Shown in pieces: positions 28,172 to 37,663 of a stretch of 64,000 nt of DNA. The notes below the pieces were generated by a model, which saw only the letters and a list, made by a program, of their open reading frames with translations, did not search any database and was not told where the DNA came from. A program made the position numbers and the translations under genes. The DNA lies in NCBI RefSeq assembly GCF_000287055.2, contig NZ_AJYQ02000018.1:1-64000 (forward strand), in the 5' to 3' direction. The DNA comes from Vibrio genomosp. F10 str. ZF-129. Lineage in GTDB: Bacteria > Pseudomonadota > Gammaproteobacteria > Enterobacterales > Vibrionaceae. Position 1 is the first letter of the stretch. Each line of letters begins with the position of its first letter.

Positions 28172-28618
28172 TTGGTTGCAGAGAAAGAGTTTGATATACA
28201 GTATAAAAACACCCAAGTAGGCATTGCGATGCTCATTATTATGGGGCTGGTACTCGCTTTATTGGCCTTTGCTTCGTATACAAAACCGGACGAATCGATC
28301 GGGTTTGTTTTTGTCATCATTGGCATAGTAACACTTCTTTTTTCATCGTTGACAATACAGATAGAAGGGACCCAAATTCTTTGGTTTTTTGGTCCTAAGT
28401 TCTGGACAAAATCATTAGAACTTTCAGATGTTCTAGCAGTGAAGAAAATTAAAACCAAGTGGTACAGTGGCATTGGTATTCGTTTAACCTCAACAGGCTG
28501 GTTATATAACGTATCAGGTTTGTCCGCTGTTGAGCTTAAGCTTAAAAACGGCACGACAGTCAGCTTAGGTACGAATTATCCCGATAACTTAATGAATGCC
28601 ATTGAAAATCGGCGCTAA
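28172..28618 (+). CDS. Hypothetical membrane protein with PH-like domain
   Basis: 148 residues. Two membrane segments (about 15-35 and 42-58) precede a beta-rich C-terminal domain of about 85 residues resembling bacterial PH (bPH) domains, with motifs LSDVLAVKKIKTKWYSG and VELKLKNGTTVSLGT. The predicted TTG start at 28172 lacks a nearby ribosome-binding site (AAGGA is 16 nt away), so the start is uncertain; ATG 28229 would remove part of the first segment. The stop lies within an attC-like sequence. No function known to me. Confidence 0.6.
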   Translation: MVAEKEFDIQYKNTQVGIAMLIIMGLVLALLAFASYTKPDESIGFVFVIIGIVTLLFSSLTIQIEGTQILWFFGPKFWTKSLELSDVLAVKKIKTKWYSGIGIRLTSTGWLYNVSGLSAVELKLKNGTTVSLGTNYPDNLMNAIENRR

Positions 28619-28643
28619 CAAGCTTTAAACCGGGCGTTATACG
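28613..28643. other. attC-like integron recombination relic
   Basis: A short imperfect inverted repeat: GCGCTAACAAGC at the left and GGGCGTTATACGC at the right. These ends resemble the conserved termini of Vibrio superintegron attC sites (left TAACAA, right GGGCGTTA). The total, about 31 bp, is shorter than any functional attC I know, and the core GTTATAC has one mismatch to GTTRRRY. The upstream gene's TAA overlaps the left end and the next gene's ribosome-binding site follows the right end, as in cassettes. Confidence 0.4.
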
Positions 28644-28657
28644 CTAGGAGGAAATGG

Positions 28658-28954
28658 ATGATTAGACACATCTTGCTGATTAAATTTAAAGATTCATCAC
28701 CATGTTCAGAAATCGAAAAACTTAAGGGTTTGTTTGAATCGATGCCTGAAAAAGTAGAGGGTGTCGTATCCGTAGAATGGGGTATTAACGATAGTCCCGA
28801 AGACAAGAATAAGGGGTATACTCATTCAGTGATGATGACGTTTGCTGATGAAGAGGGGCGTCAAAACTACCTTCCACATGCCGAGCATGAAGCGTTGAAG
28901 CAAGTGTTTAGGCCGTTGTTAGAAGATATCGTTGTTTTTGACTACACGTTCTAA
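28658..28954 (+). CDS. Dabb family stress-responsive protein
   Basis: 98-residue protein of the Dabb (dimeric alpha/beta barrel, stress-responsive) family. Typical features are the opening IRHILLIKFKD, a GVVSVEWGINDSPE strand, and HSVMMTFADEEGRQNYLPHAEHEAL with the conserved YLPHPxH-like motif. These small cytoplasmic proteins dimerise; catalytic roles are known only for plant or Streptomyces relatives. ATG 28658 is 6 nt after AGGAGG. It follows directly on the attC-like relic. Confidence 0.85.
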   Translation: MIRHILLIKFKDSSPCSEIEKLKGLFESMPEKVEGVVSVEWGINDSPEDKNKGYTHSVMMTFADEEGRQNYLPHAEHEALKQVFRPLLEDIVVFDYTF

Positions 28955-29156
28955 ATTTGTTCTCGCCGAAAAAATGGCACTAAAAAACACGTTGCCAGAC
29001 ACTCAACACATGGCGTTTTTTTTGGATTGGAACTGGACTTGGATTTGTTATTGTGGCCGTTTGAGGCTAAGGAATCATGAAATAAGGATTCAAGTGGAAC
29101 CGAGCGTTCGCCGCTATCGTGTTTTTTATTATCGTATTTTTAATTGAGGTATTTAA

Positions 29157-29786
29157 ATGGATCTTATACAAGGCTTAATTTTAATTTCATCGATTCACTT
29201 GCTAGCAGCAGCATCACCTGGGCCAGACTTTGTCCTCGTTTCACAACAAACATTATCAAATGGCAAAAAAGCAGGGTTGATGTGCAGCATTGGCATAGCA
29301 TTAGGTCTGTCTATTCATATTACGTATTCTGCTTTTGGCCTAGCAACGGTAATTGCGAATTCATCTAATGCGCTTTGGGCCATAAAAATACTGGGCGGAG
29401 GTTATCTAATTTATCTGGGTATTAACGGGCTTAAAGCAAAAGCAACGAATTCGATGGAAGTGGATGCCACTCCTCCTGCTACCTATTCAGCAAGGAAAAG
29501 TATTGGTGTTGGTTTTCTGTGTAATGCCTTAAATCCGAAAGCGCCGATCTACTTTGTTTCTCTATTTACTGTCGTACTCTCTCCGGATATGCCTGCCTAC
29601 CAAATCGCTATTTATGGCGCGTGGATCATGATGATTCAATTTGCCTGGTTTTCCTTGCTAGTTGGTATTCTCTCAAGACCTGCTATTAACCGCCGCTTTA
29701 AACAGTATGGGCATTGGATCGACCGTGTTTTAGGTGGTGCAATGGTCGCGTTAGGCATTAAGGTTATCGCGACTCGTTCAAGTTAA
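29157..29786 (+). CDS. LysE/RhtB-family exporter
   Basis: 209-residue inner-membrane protein with about six hydrophobic segments and the family signature SPGPDFVLVSQQTLSNGKKAGL near residues 23-45. Members export amino acids such as homoserine, threonine or lysine. Start ATG 29157 follows GAGG at good spacing. The 202-bp gap upstream (28955-29156) contains no supported gene but has a CAACACATGGCGTTT stretch like part of a Vibrio cassette repeat. Probably monocistronic. Confidence 0.9.
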   Translation: MDLIQGLILISSIHLLAAASPGPDFVLVSQQTLSNGKKAGLMCSIGIALGLSIHITYSAFGLATVIANSSNALWAIKILGGGYLIYLGINGLKAKATNSMEVDATPPATYSARKSIGVGFLCNALNPKAPIYFVSLFTVVLSPDMPAYQIAIYGAWIMMIQFAWFSLLVGILSRPAINRRFKQYGHWIDRVLGGAMVALGIKVIATRSS

Positions 29787-29816
29787 TCGGGTATTCGTGT
29801 TTAAAGGGTTATTGCT

Positions 29817-30713
29817 TTAGGGCACGGCCGGGCCACTCACTGCAATAGATTTGTTACGCCTCTTAACCTGCGAAAGGATGACTCCTGAAATCACCATTAG
29901 CCCTCCGACTAAGTGGTAGCTGTGAATGTTTTCATTAAGAAGCCAGGTGGCTAGGCCCACTGAAATGACCGGCATCAAATTCATGAACATGGCACTTGAA
30001 TCTGCACCAATGATGTCAATGGATTTTATCCACATCCATGGGGCCAAAATAGACGCTGCGATTGCGGCATAAGCGATCAACGGTAAAGATTCCTGTGTAG
30101 GCAGCAATTGTTCGCTGGTTAGCCAAAGTGGCGTTAACATCATCACGGCAAAGATCCCCTGACAATATATCAGTGTTGTGCTGCGAAAAGGCATTTTCCA
30201 ACGCTTAAGCAGAACACAATAAGTGGCGTAAATGACGGCGGCAATGATCATCAACCCATCACCTTGGGTAATATCCTGATGCAAGAAAAACCCGATATCA
30301 CCATGGCCCAACATAAAAGTGAGCCCCGTTAGCGAGATAATTCCGCCGACAATACTGATCATTGAGATGGATTTACCAAGTAATGGAACACTGATAAAGA
30401 CAGAAATAAGTGGGACCAACGAGATAATCAACGACATATTCGACGCCGTAGTCGTGAGTCCTGCGTAGTAGCCGAGCGATTGATTGAGCACCATTCCGAG
30501 TAGTGATAACAATGCGAGTTTTGGGAGATAGGGCTTGATGGTATTCCATTGACGGACCACTGCTGGCAAGCAAAAAGGTGTCATTAAAAGCATGGCGAAG
30601 AACCAGCGATAAAAGCTCATGGCGCTCGGTTCAATGGCGGTTGCAGCCATCTTGTTGATAATCGAGTTACCACCCCAGATCAACACAGTTAAAAGTGGAA
30701 GTAAGTACACCAT
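29817..30713 (-). CDS. EamA/DMT-family transporter
   Basis: 298-residue membrane protein with ten hydrophobic segments in two EamA repeats. Opening VYLLPLLTVLIWGGNSIINK is characteristic of RhaT/YedA-type exporters. Divergent from the AraC-type gene with only about 100 bp between starts, an arrangement typical of an efflux gene controlled by its neighbour regulator. Substrate unknown. Convergent with lysE-like gene. Confidence 0.9.
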   Translation of the reverse strand: MVYLLPLLTVLIWGGNSIINKMAATAIEPSAMSFYRWFFAMLLMTPFCLPAVVRQWNTIKPYLPKLALLSLLGMVLNQSLGYYAGLTTTASNMSLIISLVPLISVFISVPLLGKSISMISIVGGIISLTGLTFMLGHGDIGFFLHQDITQGDGLMIIAAVIYATYCVLLKRWKMPFRSTTLIYCQGIFAVMMLTPLWLTSEQLLPTQESLPLIAYAAIAASILAPWMWIKSIDIIGADSSAMFMNLMPVISVGLATWLLNENIHSYHLVGGLMVISGVILSQVKRRNKSIAVSGPAVP

Positions 30714-30812
30714 GTGAGCTCCATCGCATTATAACCAGTGGAAACCAGTGTGTCAGGTCTGTATGATTGTATGTATCTTCAAAAAGACAACTGGCGTTAT
30801 AGGAAGACAAGA

Positions 30813-31607
30813 TTGAAAAAAACAGCTCGAATACTTCATCAATCCTTATCTATTGTTCGGGCACCATCTGATGTGTTTATGAATTTTGAAGCGTTTCTGT
30901 CTAACACAGAAACACGTGTTCATAGCCACCCATGGGGTCAGGTACAATTGATCAGTGGCGGTATTTTAGAAATGGAAGCGGAAGGCACTCGTTTTCTGGC
31001 TCCGCCTCATCTTGCTATTTGGGTGCCTGCTGGGGCCGAGCACTGCAGCTATAATCGAAAACCATTGGAATATTGTTCGTTAAATGTCGCCCATGAGCTG
31101 ACCGATGGCTTTCCAAAATCCACCAGCTTGATCAAAGTAACGCCCATCGTTTCCTCGATCATCGATGATTTTCGTCAACGTAGTGTTAACGTTGCAGAGT
31201 CAGAGCAAGATAAGCGATTGATTCAAGTTCTACTCGATCAACTGGCTACTGAAGAAACGGAACGGCATTTTTTACCTACCTCAACGAATAAGTACTTATC
31301 GACTATTTTAGATTCTGTTGAACACAACCCAACCGATACTACTTCGTTGGGGCAATGGGCGGAAAGAGTGCATACCACAGAGCGAACATTGGCTCGCCAT
31401 TGCCAATCTGAGCTTGGGATGAGTTTTACAGAATGGCGCCTAAGGGTGAGGTATTTGTATTCAATGGACCTGTTGAGAAAAGGACATTCCGTTAAAGAAG
31501 TCGCGCTAACATTAGGGTACAACCAAGCCAGCCCTTATATATCGATGTTTAAGAAATACTCGGGCCAAACCCCTGAACAGTACAAAAATCGATTGCTCGC
31601 TCTTTAA
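30813..31607 (+). CDS. AraC-family transcription regulator with cupin sensor
   Basis: 264 residues. N-terminal cupin-like ligand domain (about 35-90, with HSHPWGQV and APPHLAIWVPAGAEH) and a C-terminal double helix-turn-helix (about 170-262; TTERTLARHCQSELGMSF and VKEVALTLGYNQASPYISMF). I prefer TTG 30813 with AGGA 8 nt upstream; the reading from ATG 30738 adds an unconserved segment and lacks a ribosome-binding site. Divergent from an EamA exporter, which it probably controls. Confidence 0.88.
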   Translation: MKKTARILHQSLSIVRAPSDVFMNFEAFLSNTETRVHSHPWGQVQLISGGILEMEAEGTRFLAPPHLAIWVPAGAEHCSYNRKPLEYCSLNVAHELTDGFPKSTSLIKVTPIVSSIIDDFRQRSVNVAESEQDKRLIQVLLDQLATEETERHFLPTSTNKYLSTILDSVEHNPTDTTSLGQWAERVHTTERTLARHCQSELGMSFTEWRLRVRYLYSMDLLRKGHSVKEVALTLGYNQASPYISMFKKYSGQTPEQYKNRLLAL

Positions 31608-31660
31608 TATAGCAGTTTACAGAGGAGTGCGAGATGTACTGAGCTGGTGGTGCATTCAGC

Positions 31661-32542
31661 TTACTGCCACATCACTAGGACCGCAGCGACAGAAATCAAG
31701 ATGAGTGCTGCAAGATCTTTGCGAGCAATGCGTTGCCCTAACCAGAAGTACGATATCAGAATCATAAAGACCACCTCGACTTGCCCTAGCGTCTTAACGT
31801 AAGGCACCGCTTGAAGTGACATCGCACTAAACCACCCAAGAGAGCCAATAACACTCGCTAGGCTCGTCATTACCACCAACTTTGATTTCTTGAACATCTG
31901 CCTTAACGTGTCTCGCTCTCTAAAGAAAAGAAACGTACAGATAATCACTGTCTGAAGTGTAATAACCAGAAATAGCACCCAAGCTGCACTGTGAGGGAAG
32001 GGCAGTCCTATACTCAAGCTTGCTTCACGTACCCAAAGCGATGTTAAAGCAAATGCGGTGCTGCAAGTCATACCTAAGAAAAAGACCTTAGGAGATAAGC
32101 TTCGCCAGCCAGAAGAGCTACTCATTATGAGCACGCCTAACGTACCAATAAGAACCCCTACCCAGCCTGTGATCGTTAAAGCGGTACCAAAAAAAAGCAC
32201 AGAAAGCACAGCAGAAACGGGGGCTTCACACTTGGCAAGCCCCGCTCCTATCGCATAATTTTCTAGCTTAAAGAGCATGACCATTAAGCCGGTCGCGATG
32301 ATCTGCATAATGGCAGCTGCAATAATGTAGAAAACAAACTCGCCCGAGACGTTAGGTGCGGATACAGGTTGCCATTGATAGAGTGCACAGAGGTAAATAA
32401 GCGCGATCGGGCCTGCCCAAATAAAACGAGCCAGCGTCACACCGGCCACACTCATTGTGCCACTTAGTTTGCTTTGAAATGCGTTGCGCCAAGATTGGCT
32501 GAAAGCAGCAAGCAGAGTAAAAGCGATCCAACCAAATGACAT
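31661..32542 (-). CDS. EamA/DMT-family transporter
   Basis: 293-residue membrane protein with about ten hydrophobic segments. It lacks the WGxN motif of the other two DMT genes and begins SFGWIAFTLLAAFSQSWRNA, a subgroup of small-molecule exporters. Substrate unknown. Start ATG 32542. Third DMT-type gene within 8 kb; the three are not close duplicates by eye. Confidence 0.85.
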   Translation of the reverse strand: MSFGWIAFTLLAAFSQSWRNAFQSKLSGTMSVAGVTLARFIWAGPIALIYLCALYQWQPVSAPNVSGEFVFYIIAAAIMQIIATGLMVMLFKLENYAIGAGLAKCEAPVSAVLSVLFFGTALTITGWVGVLIGTLGVLIMSSSSGWRSLSPKVFFLGMTCSTAFALTSLWVREASLSIGLPFPHSAAWVLFLVITLQTVIICTFLFFRERDTLRQMFKKSKLVVMTSLASVIGSLGWFSAMSLQAVPYVKTLGQVEVVFMILISYFWLGQRIARKDLAALILISVAAVLVMWQ

Positions 32543-32643
32543 AATGCTTCCGTGTGTTAAGTAAATTAATTGATGATGTTAACAAAAAATAGGGCGATAA
32601 GATTCTACTTTGCTTCAGTTGTTATTCGACACAATCAGGAGTC

Positions 32644-33975
32644 TCAAAAAATAGCCGTCTTTCTGTTCTTGAAATAGAACAGCGCACTGATTGAAATGAA
32701 CAATAAGGTGAAGTAATAAAAAAACGAAGACAGTGAAGCCAAGAAATCGAGGTTCTGTTCAATTTCTTGTGTGGTGTAGTTCTGAGATACCAATTTATAG
32801 TAGTAAGCATATAAAATACCGATAGAGCCGTATCCGAGGTTAAACATCAACCCCTTGAAGCTGAGAACAGTGGCTCTGTTGTGTGATTCGGTCTTTTTAT
32901 TGAGATGATAACTAATAAAAATGTTCATTGTCATGATGATAAAAATCAACACCAGTGCCGGAATTACCCCGTAGATCGACCAGCCCAAACTGATCCAATA
33001 ATAGGTTGCCATGGTCGCTAACCCCATGAACACAATGAAGGATTTTGGCGGCATGCTTTCCGCTAACTTGCGGCTTTGTCCAGCAAGTATGATTTTAAGT
33101 AGACTGATCCCAGCACCGATAAGCCCGAAATAGATAATCGGAATATTAATGGCGAGATAGTATTGGCTATTCATGGTCAGGAACATTCTCGAGGTATGTT
33201 CAAATAAGCTGTAGTAGAGCAATATGAAGAGCACATAGGGCGTAGCAAACACCCACTTAGCCGTAATGGCCGTTAATTTCAGACTGGCTCTGGTTGTTGC
33301 CAATTTGGTTTGATCGGTTGGCAGTGTTTTTTTCTCTTCCCGCATGTTCATTGCTGAATAAATGGCGATCATGGCGACGAATAGCGTGGCATAAACGGGA
33401 ACGCGCATTAGGTCTTGGGTGCTTTCTGGTTCCGCTAATCCGAGAAGATGAAAAACACTAGCCATAAACTCTACATCGTACATAGCGGCCCCGATTAGCG
33501 TGACAAAGATACCCACACTTGAAGCGACACGAAGTTGGATTTGTAAAACTCGCGGCCACAATTCTTCTTTGCCTTGCTCTTTTAAGGTGTCATAGGCTAA
33601 CGCCTCATCCGCACCGCTGGCCAACGCCATCGCTAATCCACTTAATATTCGATTGATCATAAATACGATGAATACCAAGTTTGGTTTACCAGTAGGCACC
33701 ACGGCGATCATGGCTATTTCAATAAACATGACAATTGACGATAACACCACGAGCTTCTTGCGCCCTAAAGTGTCGGCAAATGCCCCTGACGGGACTTCAG
33801 CAAGAACAATGGTGCCTGCCCAAACCACGTTAAGTATGGCAAATTGAGATAGGGTTAAGCCGTAATCTAAATAGAGTAGGGTGAATATAGGGTAATAAAA
33901 ACGCGCAAAGTAGCTACTTCGAAATATTAAGAAGTAGCGGACATTATCTATTTTAAGGATCTCTTTGAGCGTCAT
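32644..33975 (-). CDS. MFS transporter
   Basis: 443-residue major facilitator with about twelve hydrophobic segments. After segment 2, EVPSGAFADTLGRKKLVVLSS is the conserved loop 2-3 motif (GxxaDxxGRkk). Charged central loop near residues 210-225. Resembles uncharacterised drug/H+ antiporters in vibrios. Start ATG 33975. Separate from the EamA gene downstream by about 100 bp, possibly co-transcribed. Confidence 0.88.
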   Translation of the reverse strand: MTLKEILKIDNVRYFLIFRSSYFARFYYPIFTLLYLDYGLTLSQFAILNVVWAGTIVLAEVPSGAFADTLGRKKLVVLSSIVMFIEIAMIAVVPTGKPNLVFIVFMINRILSGLAMALASGADEALAYDTLKEQGKEELWPRVLQIQLRVASSVGIFVTLIGAAMYDVEFMASVFHLLGLAEPESTQDLMRVPVYATLFVAMIAIYSAMNMREEKKTLPTDQTKLATTRASLKLTAITAKWVFATPYVLFILLYYSLFEHTSRMFLTMNSQYYLAINIPIIYFGLIGAGISLLKIILAGQSRKLAESMPPKSFIVFMGLATMATYYWISLGWSIYGVIPALVLIFIIMTMNIFISYHLNKKTESHNRATVLSFKGLMFNLGYGSIGILYAYYYKLVSQNYTTQEIEQNLDFLASLSSFFYYFTLLFISISALFYFKNRKTAIF

Positions 33976-34313
33976 GAATTCTCTTCATTTGGGACAATAC
34001 ACTCATTATGTATATACCCTACAGGCTTTTAAATCATGGTATTGTTGCAAAAACTCTTAAGTTTTTGGTTTAGGTTCTACCTTGTTATAGGTACATATCG
34101 GTTCATGTCTTCCAGTCAACAACTCTGTAATACGAATTTGATAAATATTCAAGCAAGTATTACGGCTATTTAAACTTGATGTGCTCTTCATACCTGAGTG
34201 AGATTAAAAATTGTAACAATAGAATAACCCAGGCCTGAAAATCATTTCTCCCTACTTGTTTATCGATATAATGCTCGCTGGTGTAATATTATCTTTAAAA
34301 ACAGGGTATTAAG
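33976..34313. other. 338-bp intergenic region upstream of a small peptide gene
   Basis: AT-rich, no long coding frame. A TATAAT at 34267-34272 is a likely -10 for the peptide gene starting at 34314; no good -35 at 16-18 bp was seen. Confidence 0.4.
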
Positions 34314-34412
34314 ATGGACCTTACTGTATTTGCAGTGCTACTAATGGGATCAGCTAGTATTGTCGCGATCATCGTAGGCTTATACCTAGGGCTCTCACGA
34401 GCAGCGAGCTAA
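34314..34412 (+). CDS. 32-residue small membrane protein
   Basis: The peptide starts MDLTVFAVLLMGSASI and continues through VAIIVGLYLGLS to a short polar RAAS tail. Almost the whole length is one membrane-spanning helix. Support: an in-frame ATG, a TATAAT about 42 bp upstream and a clear terminator 8 bp after the stop. The ribosome-binding site (AGGG-TATTAAG) is weak. I do not recognise a family. Small single-helix proteins often tune a membrane complex or transporter, but no partner is suggested here. Too short for standard gene callers. Confidence 0.6.
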   Translation: MDLTVFAVLLMGSASIVAIIVGLYLGLSRAAS

Positions 34413-34420
34413 GCCAGCAG

Positions 34421-34450
34421 AAAGTCGCTCTATTATGGGCGACTTTTTAC
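34421..34450 (+). terminator. Rho-independent terminator of the small peptide gene
   Basis: AAAGTCGC (34421-34428) / GCGACTTT (34439-34446), 10-nt loop, T tail. No other plus-strand gene precedes it, which supports the small gene. Confidence 0.85.
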
Positions 34451-34580
34451 TTGCAGACACACCGGAAAGTAGATGAAACTTAATGGAATCTAAATTCTAG
34501 ATCTCACTCTTAAAACCACTTCTGTTTAGATAGGCGTTAGCTGTCATCGAGTAATAATCTGATCACCCCATCATCTTCTT

Positions 34581-35000
34581 TTATTGTGAAAGATTTCGTT
34601 TTTTAGGGTCATCACTTAAGTACTCGACAAACTCAATTTCAAAGCCAGCAGGGTCAACGAAATAGACATTTTTTCGGTAAGGTTCAATAGCCCCATCTTT
34701 TGCGATTGGGAAACCCGCTTGAGTCAAACGCTCTATTACCGCTTCGATGTTATTGGTCTCATAAGCAAAGTGTGCAAGGCCAATTTGGTGCCCTGATAAG
34801 TTTCGATTTTCTCCTTCACCATGATCGCTCATTGCTATGTACTGGTACTCATCACCAAAGTGAAGCCAATTGCGAGGTTTACCGTACCACTCACCCTGCC
34901 CTTCATCGCGCACCGTCCAATGAGGAAATACCGCTTGATAGAACTTCAGCATTTTAGGGATATCTTTAACGACTAAGTTTACATGTTCTAGTTTAATCAT
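34581..35000 (-). CDS. VOC family protein (glyoxalase/dioxygenase fold)
   Basis: 139-residue single-domain VOC protein with two beta-alpha-beta-beta-beta modules. Metal-ligand candidates are His at residue 5 (LEHVNLVV), the HFAYETNN histidine and the C-terminal FEIEFVEYL glutamate. Known members are glyoxalases, dioxygenases or resistance proteins; the reaction is unknown. Cytoplasmic. Start ATG 35000 follows GAGAG. The 295-bp gap to the next gene has no supported feature. Confidence 0.85.
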   Translation of the reverse strand: MIKLEHVNLVVKDIPKMLKFYQAVFPHWTVRDEGQGEWYGKPRNWLHFGDEYQYIAMSDHGEGENRNLSGHQIGLAHFAYETNNIEAVIERLTQAGFPIAKDGAIEPYRKNVYFVDPAGFEIEFVEYLSDDPKKRNLSQ

Positions 35001-35295
35001 ACGTCTCTCTTTAAGGTTTCTTTTGAGTCAATAGAAACAGCATAAAACCTTAAGTTAAGTTGAGGTAAAGCACTTTCTTGATCTATTTTTTATTAATAAT
35101 GATAGCGTATTGTTTTTTGCCTGATTAGAAAGAGTTGTCTAGTTTTTAGCTAGGCCATTTTTTCAGGAAAGAAGGTGAACAGGTCGTCAATCAAATTTTA
35201 CTGGCTGGTGGCAAAACGCAAGAACTGCCCTTCGTGTTGTGGTGAAGATTGACCTATGGTCTACTATTAAGTCATGAACTATCAATGAGTTAATT

Positions 35296-36306
35296 ATGGA
35301 TCCTCTAACGCAGGGTGTGCTGGGTGCTTCTTTGTCACAATCAGCGAGCAAAAAACAGCACTTGGTTATAGCCGGAGTGTTTGGGCTACTCGCTGGAATG
35401 GCACCAGATTTGGATGTGCTCATTCGGTCACAAAGTGATCCGTTGCTGTTTTTGGAGTTCCATCGACAATTTACTCATTCACTCTTATTTATCCATATTG
35501 GTAGTGTGATTTGCGCTCTGGTTTTACATCATCTGTTTGGAAAGCAGCGTGGGCTTTCGTTTAAGCAAAGTTGGTTATATTGCGCTCTGGGCTATGGCAC
35601 TCATGCGTTGTTGGATTCCTGCACAACGTATGGTACCCAGTTGTTTTGGCCTTTAACCAATGAGCGTTATGCCTGGAACACCATTTCTATTATCGATCCT
35701 GTATTCACGCTACCCATATTGATACTACTTATTTTTGCAACGGTTAAGCGAACACCTTGGCTTGCACGGGTTGCGTTTCTTTGGGTTATGATTTATCTGA
35801 CGTTAGGAATGGTGCAAAGGGACAGAGCTGAAGCTGCTGGGTGGGAATTAGCGAAAGAGCGGCAGCATGCACCGATTCGGTTAGAAGCAAAACCAAGTTT
35901 CGCTAATCTTTTGGTGTGGAAAGTGGTTTACGAAACCGAGGAATATTACTATGTAGATGCCGTGAGAGTGGGCGCATCAGTAAGAAAATACCCCGGTGAA
36001 TCCGTTGCTAAGCTCAACGTCAGTAGAGACTTTCCATGGCTTGACCCGAATTCGCAACAAGCGAAGGATATTGAACGTTTCCGTTGGTTTTCCAATGGGT
36101 ATTTAGCGCAAGATCCAGCCGACGAGATGCGCATCATCGACGTGAGATATTCAATCGTGCCCAACCAGCTTAATGCGTTATGGAGCATCAAGCTATCAAC
36201 AATCTCTAATATGGATGCGCACGTAGAGTACACAACACACCGAGACAATACTCCAGGCTCCAGACAGCTCTTTTTTAATATGCTGTTAGCAGCACCGATG
36301 GATTAA
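35296..36306 (+). CDS. YdjM/YbcI-type membrane-bound metal-dependent hydrolase
   Basis: 336-residue inner-membrane protein of the DUF457/YdjM group. MDPLTQGVLGASLSQ and later GMAPDLDVL plus QFTHSLLF contain the conserved His and Asp residues assigned to a metal site. Four or five membrane segments lie in the first 180 residues, followed by a soluble C-terminal domain. E. coli YdjM is LexA-controlled; no LexA box was noticed here. The reaction is not established. Start ATG 35296. Confidence 0.88.
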   Translation: MDPLTQGVLGASLSQSASKKQHLVIAGVFGLLAGMAPDLDVLIRSQSDPLLFLEFHRQFTHSLLFIHIGSVICALVLHHLFGKQRGLSFKQSWLYCALGYGTHALLDSCTTYGTQLFWPLTNERYAWNTISIIDPVFTLPILILLIFATVKRTPWLARVAFLWVMIYLTLGMVQRDRAEAAGWELAKERQHAPIRLEAKPSFANLLVWKVVYETEEYYYVDAVRVGASVRKYPGESVAKLNVSRDFPWLDPNSQQAKDIERFRWFSNGYLAQDPADEMRIIDVRYSIVPNQLNALWSIKLSTISNMDAHVEYTTHRDNTPGSRQLFFNMLLAAPMD

Positions 36307-36527
36307 ATTAGGTTTGTAAGTGCTTGGCCAAGGTATAGACCGAGCAATGTAAATGTGGCATATCGAGTTTTTTAATGACTTAGCATTACACCAACTCTCA
36401 TGGTAATGCCTATATTCGTAAACAAGATCAAACGGCTAACGTAGCGTTCGAGACCAGGTTAAAGGAATAATCAGCATTTGGTGATGGTTGCGACGGGGTG
36501 AAAGTGTTCGGTGAAAACGCTTGCTTC

Positions 36528-37451
36528 TCAATTTTTAACTAACTCATTGAACCGCTTGAACAGAAAGTCTAAAAACAATCGAATCCGTTTGGGCTGGTAT
36601 TTCTTGCTGGTATAGAGAACATTCAAGTTTGCGCTAGATACTGACGTTGATGTATTGAAATTCTTCATATAACCGTCAAGTACGGTGATCAGGCGTCGGT
36701 TATTAATATCGGCTTGCACATCTAGGATCGATTTCAGTGCTATTCCTGCCCCCTCTAGTGCCCAACTTCTAATCACTTCACCATCATCTGAAAATCGCTT
36801 AGGGGTTACCGTGATAGATGTGTTCTTGTCTTTCTCCCTGAAGCGCCATGTCTTTAACTCTTCATCACTGCTCAGCATGACTAGGCAATTATGGTGAACC
36901 AAATCCTGTGGTGTTAATGGTTCTCCATGTTTGGCTAGGTATTCCTGTGATGCACACAGCACTCGTTGACTTGGTGCCAGTTGTCGAGAGATCAAGCTGC
37001 TATCAGCAAGCTCTCCATATCGAATCGCAATATCCATCCCAGACTCTGCAATATTGGATACTTGATCGCTCAAATAAAGATACGGCACAACATCTGGGTA
37101 CTGTTCAGAGAACTCATTCACTATACGAAGAATATATTGTTTACCAATGTCCTTTGGCGCTCCGATTCTTAACGTGCCTTTTACCGCTTTCACATCATTC
37201 TGAATAAGGTTCTCTACCTCACCGACATCCTCTAATATTTCAAGGCAGGCTTTGTAATACAGTGAGCCAGAATCGGTCAGTGATACATGTCTTGTGCTTC
37301 GATTTAGTAGTTTCACACCATACCTTTCCTCTAGAGCCTGTAGCCTTGCTGTGACCGTTGCCGGAGAAAGGCCTAGTTCACGCCCCGCAGCGGCTAATCC
37401 TTGGTGTTTCACAATGCTCACGAACATGGCCATATCAGAAAATTTATCCAC
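36528..37451 (-). CDS. LysR-family transcription regulator
   Basis: 307 residues. N-terminal winged helix with AAGRELGLSPATVTARLQALEERYGVKLLNRSTR (helix-turn-helix near 15-45) and a LysR substrate-binding domain (about 90-300). Belongs to the CrgA/DsdC-like group typical next to oxidoreductases. Divergent from the alkene reductase gene with 212 bp between starts, so it probably controls that gene and itself. Start ATG 37451. Confidence 0.93.
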   Translation of the reverse strand: MDKFSDMAMFVSIVKHQGLAAAGRELGLSPATVTARLQALEERYGVKLLNRSTRHVSLTDSGSLYYKACLEILEDVGEVENLIQNDVKAVKGTLRIGAPKDIGKQYILRIVNEFSEQYPDVVPYLYLSDQVSNIAESGMDIAIRYGELADSSLISRQLAPSQRVLCASQEYLAKHGEPLTPQDLVHHNCLVMLSSDEELKTWRFREKDKNTSITVTPKRFSDDGEVIRSWALEGAGIALKSILDVQADINNRRLITVLDGYMKNFNTSTSVSSANLNVLYTSKKYQPKRIRLFLDFLFKRFNELVKN

Positions 37452-37663
37452 TCTTCCTCCTATTGTTCAGTCTAGATGAATAATGTATTTATATTTTAGC
37501 TAATTATTAAAATTTGGCGAGGGAATATAATGGTGCTCATGGACGAGAGGTTGTACAGGGTAACTCAGTATGATTCACGAAAATCAAACGGACATAATGA
37601 CGACTAGTACGCCAACCCGTAAACGAATAATGAACATTAACCGAGCAGAATAAGAGCAATGTT

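Noticed and set aside
28613..28643. Functional integron attC site
   Set aside because: Too short, core mismatch and no integrase gene in the window; kept only as a possible relic.
29144..29368. 74-residue frame overlapping the LysE-type gene
   Set aside because: Different frame inside a clear transporter gene with a good ribosome-binding site.
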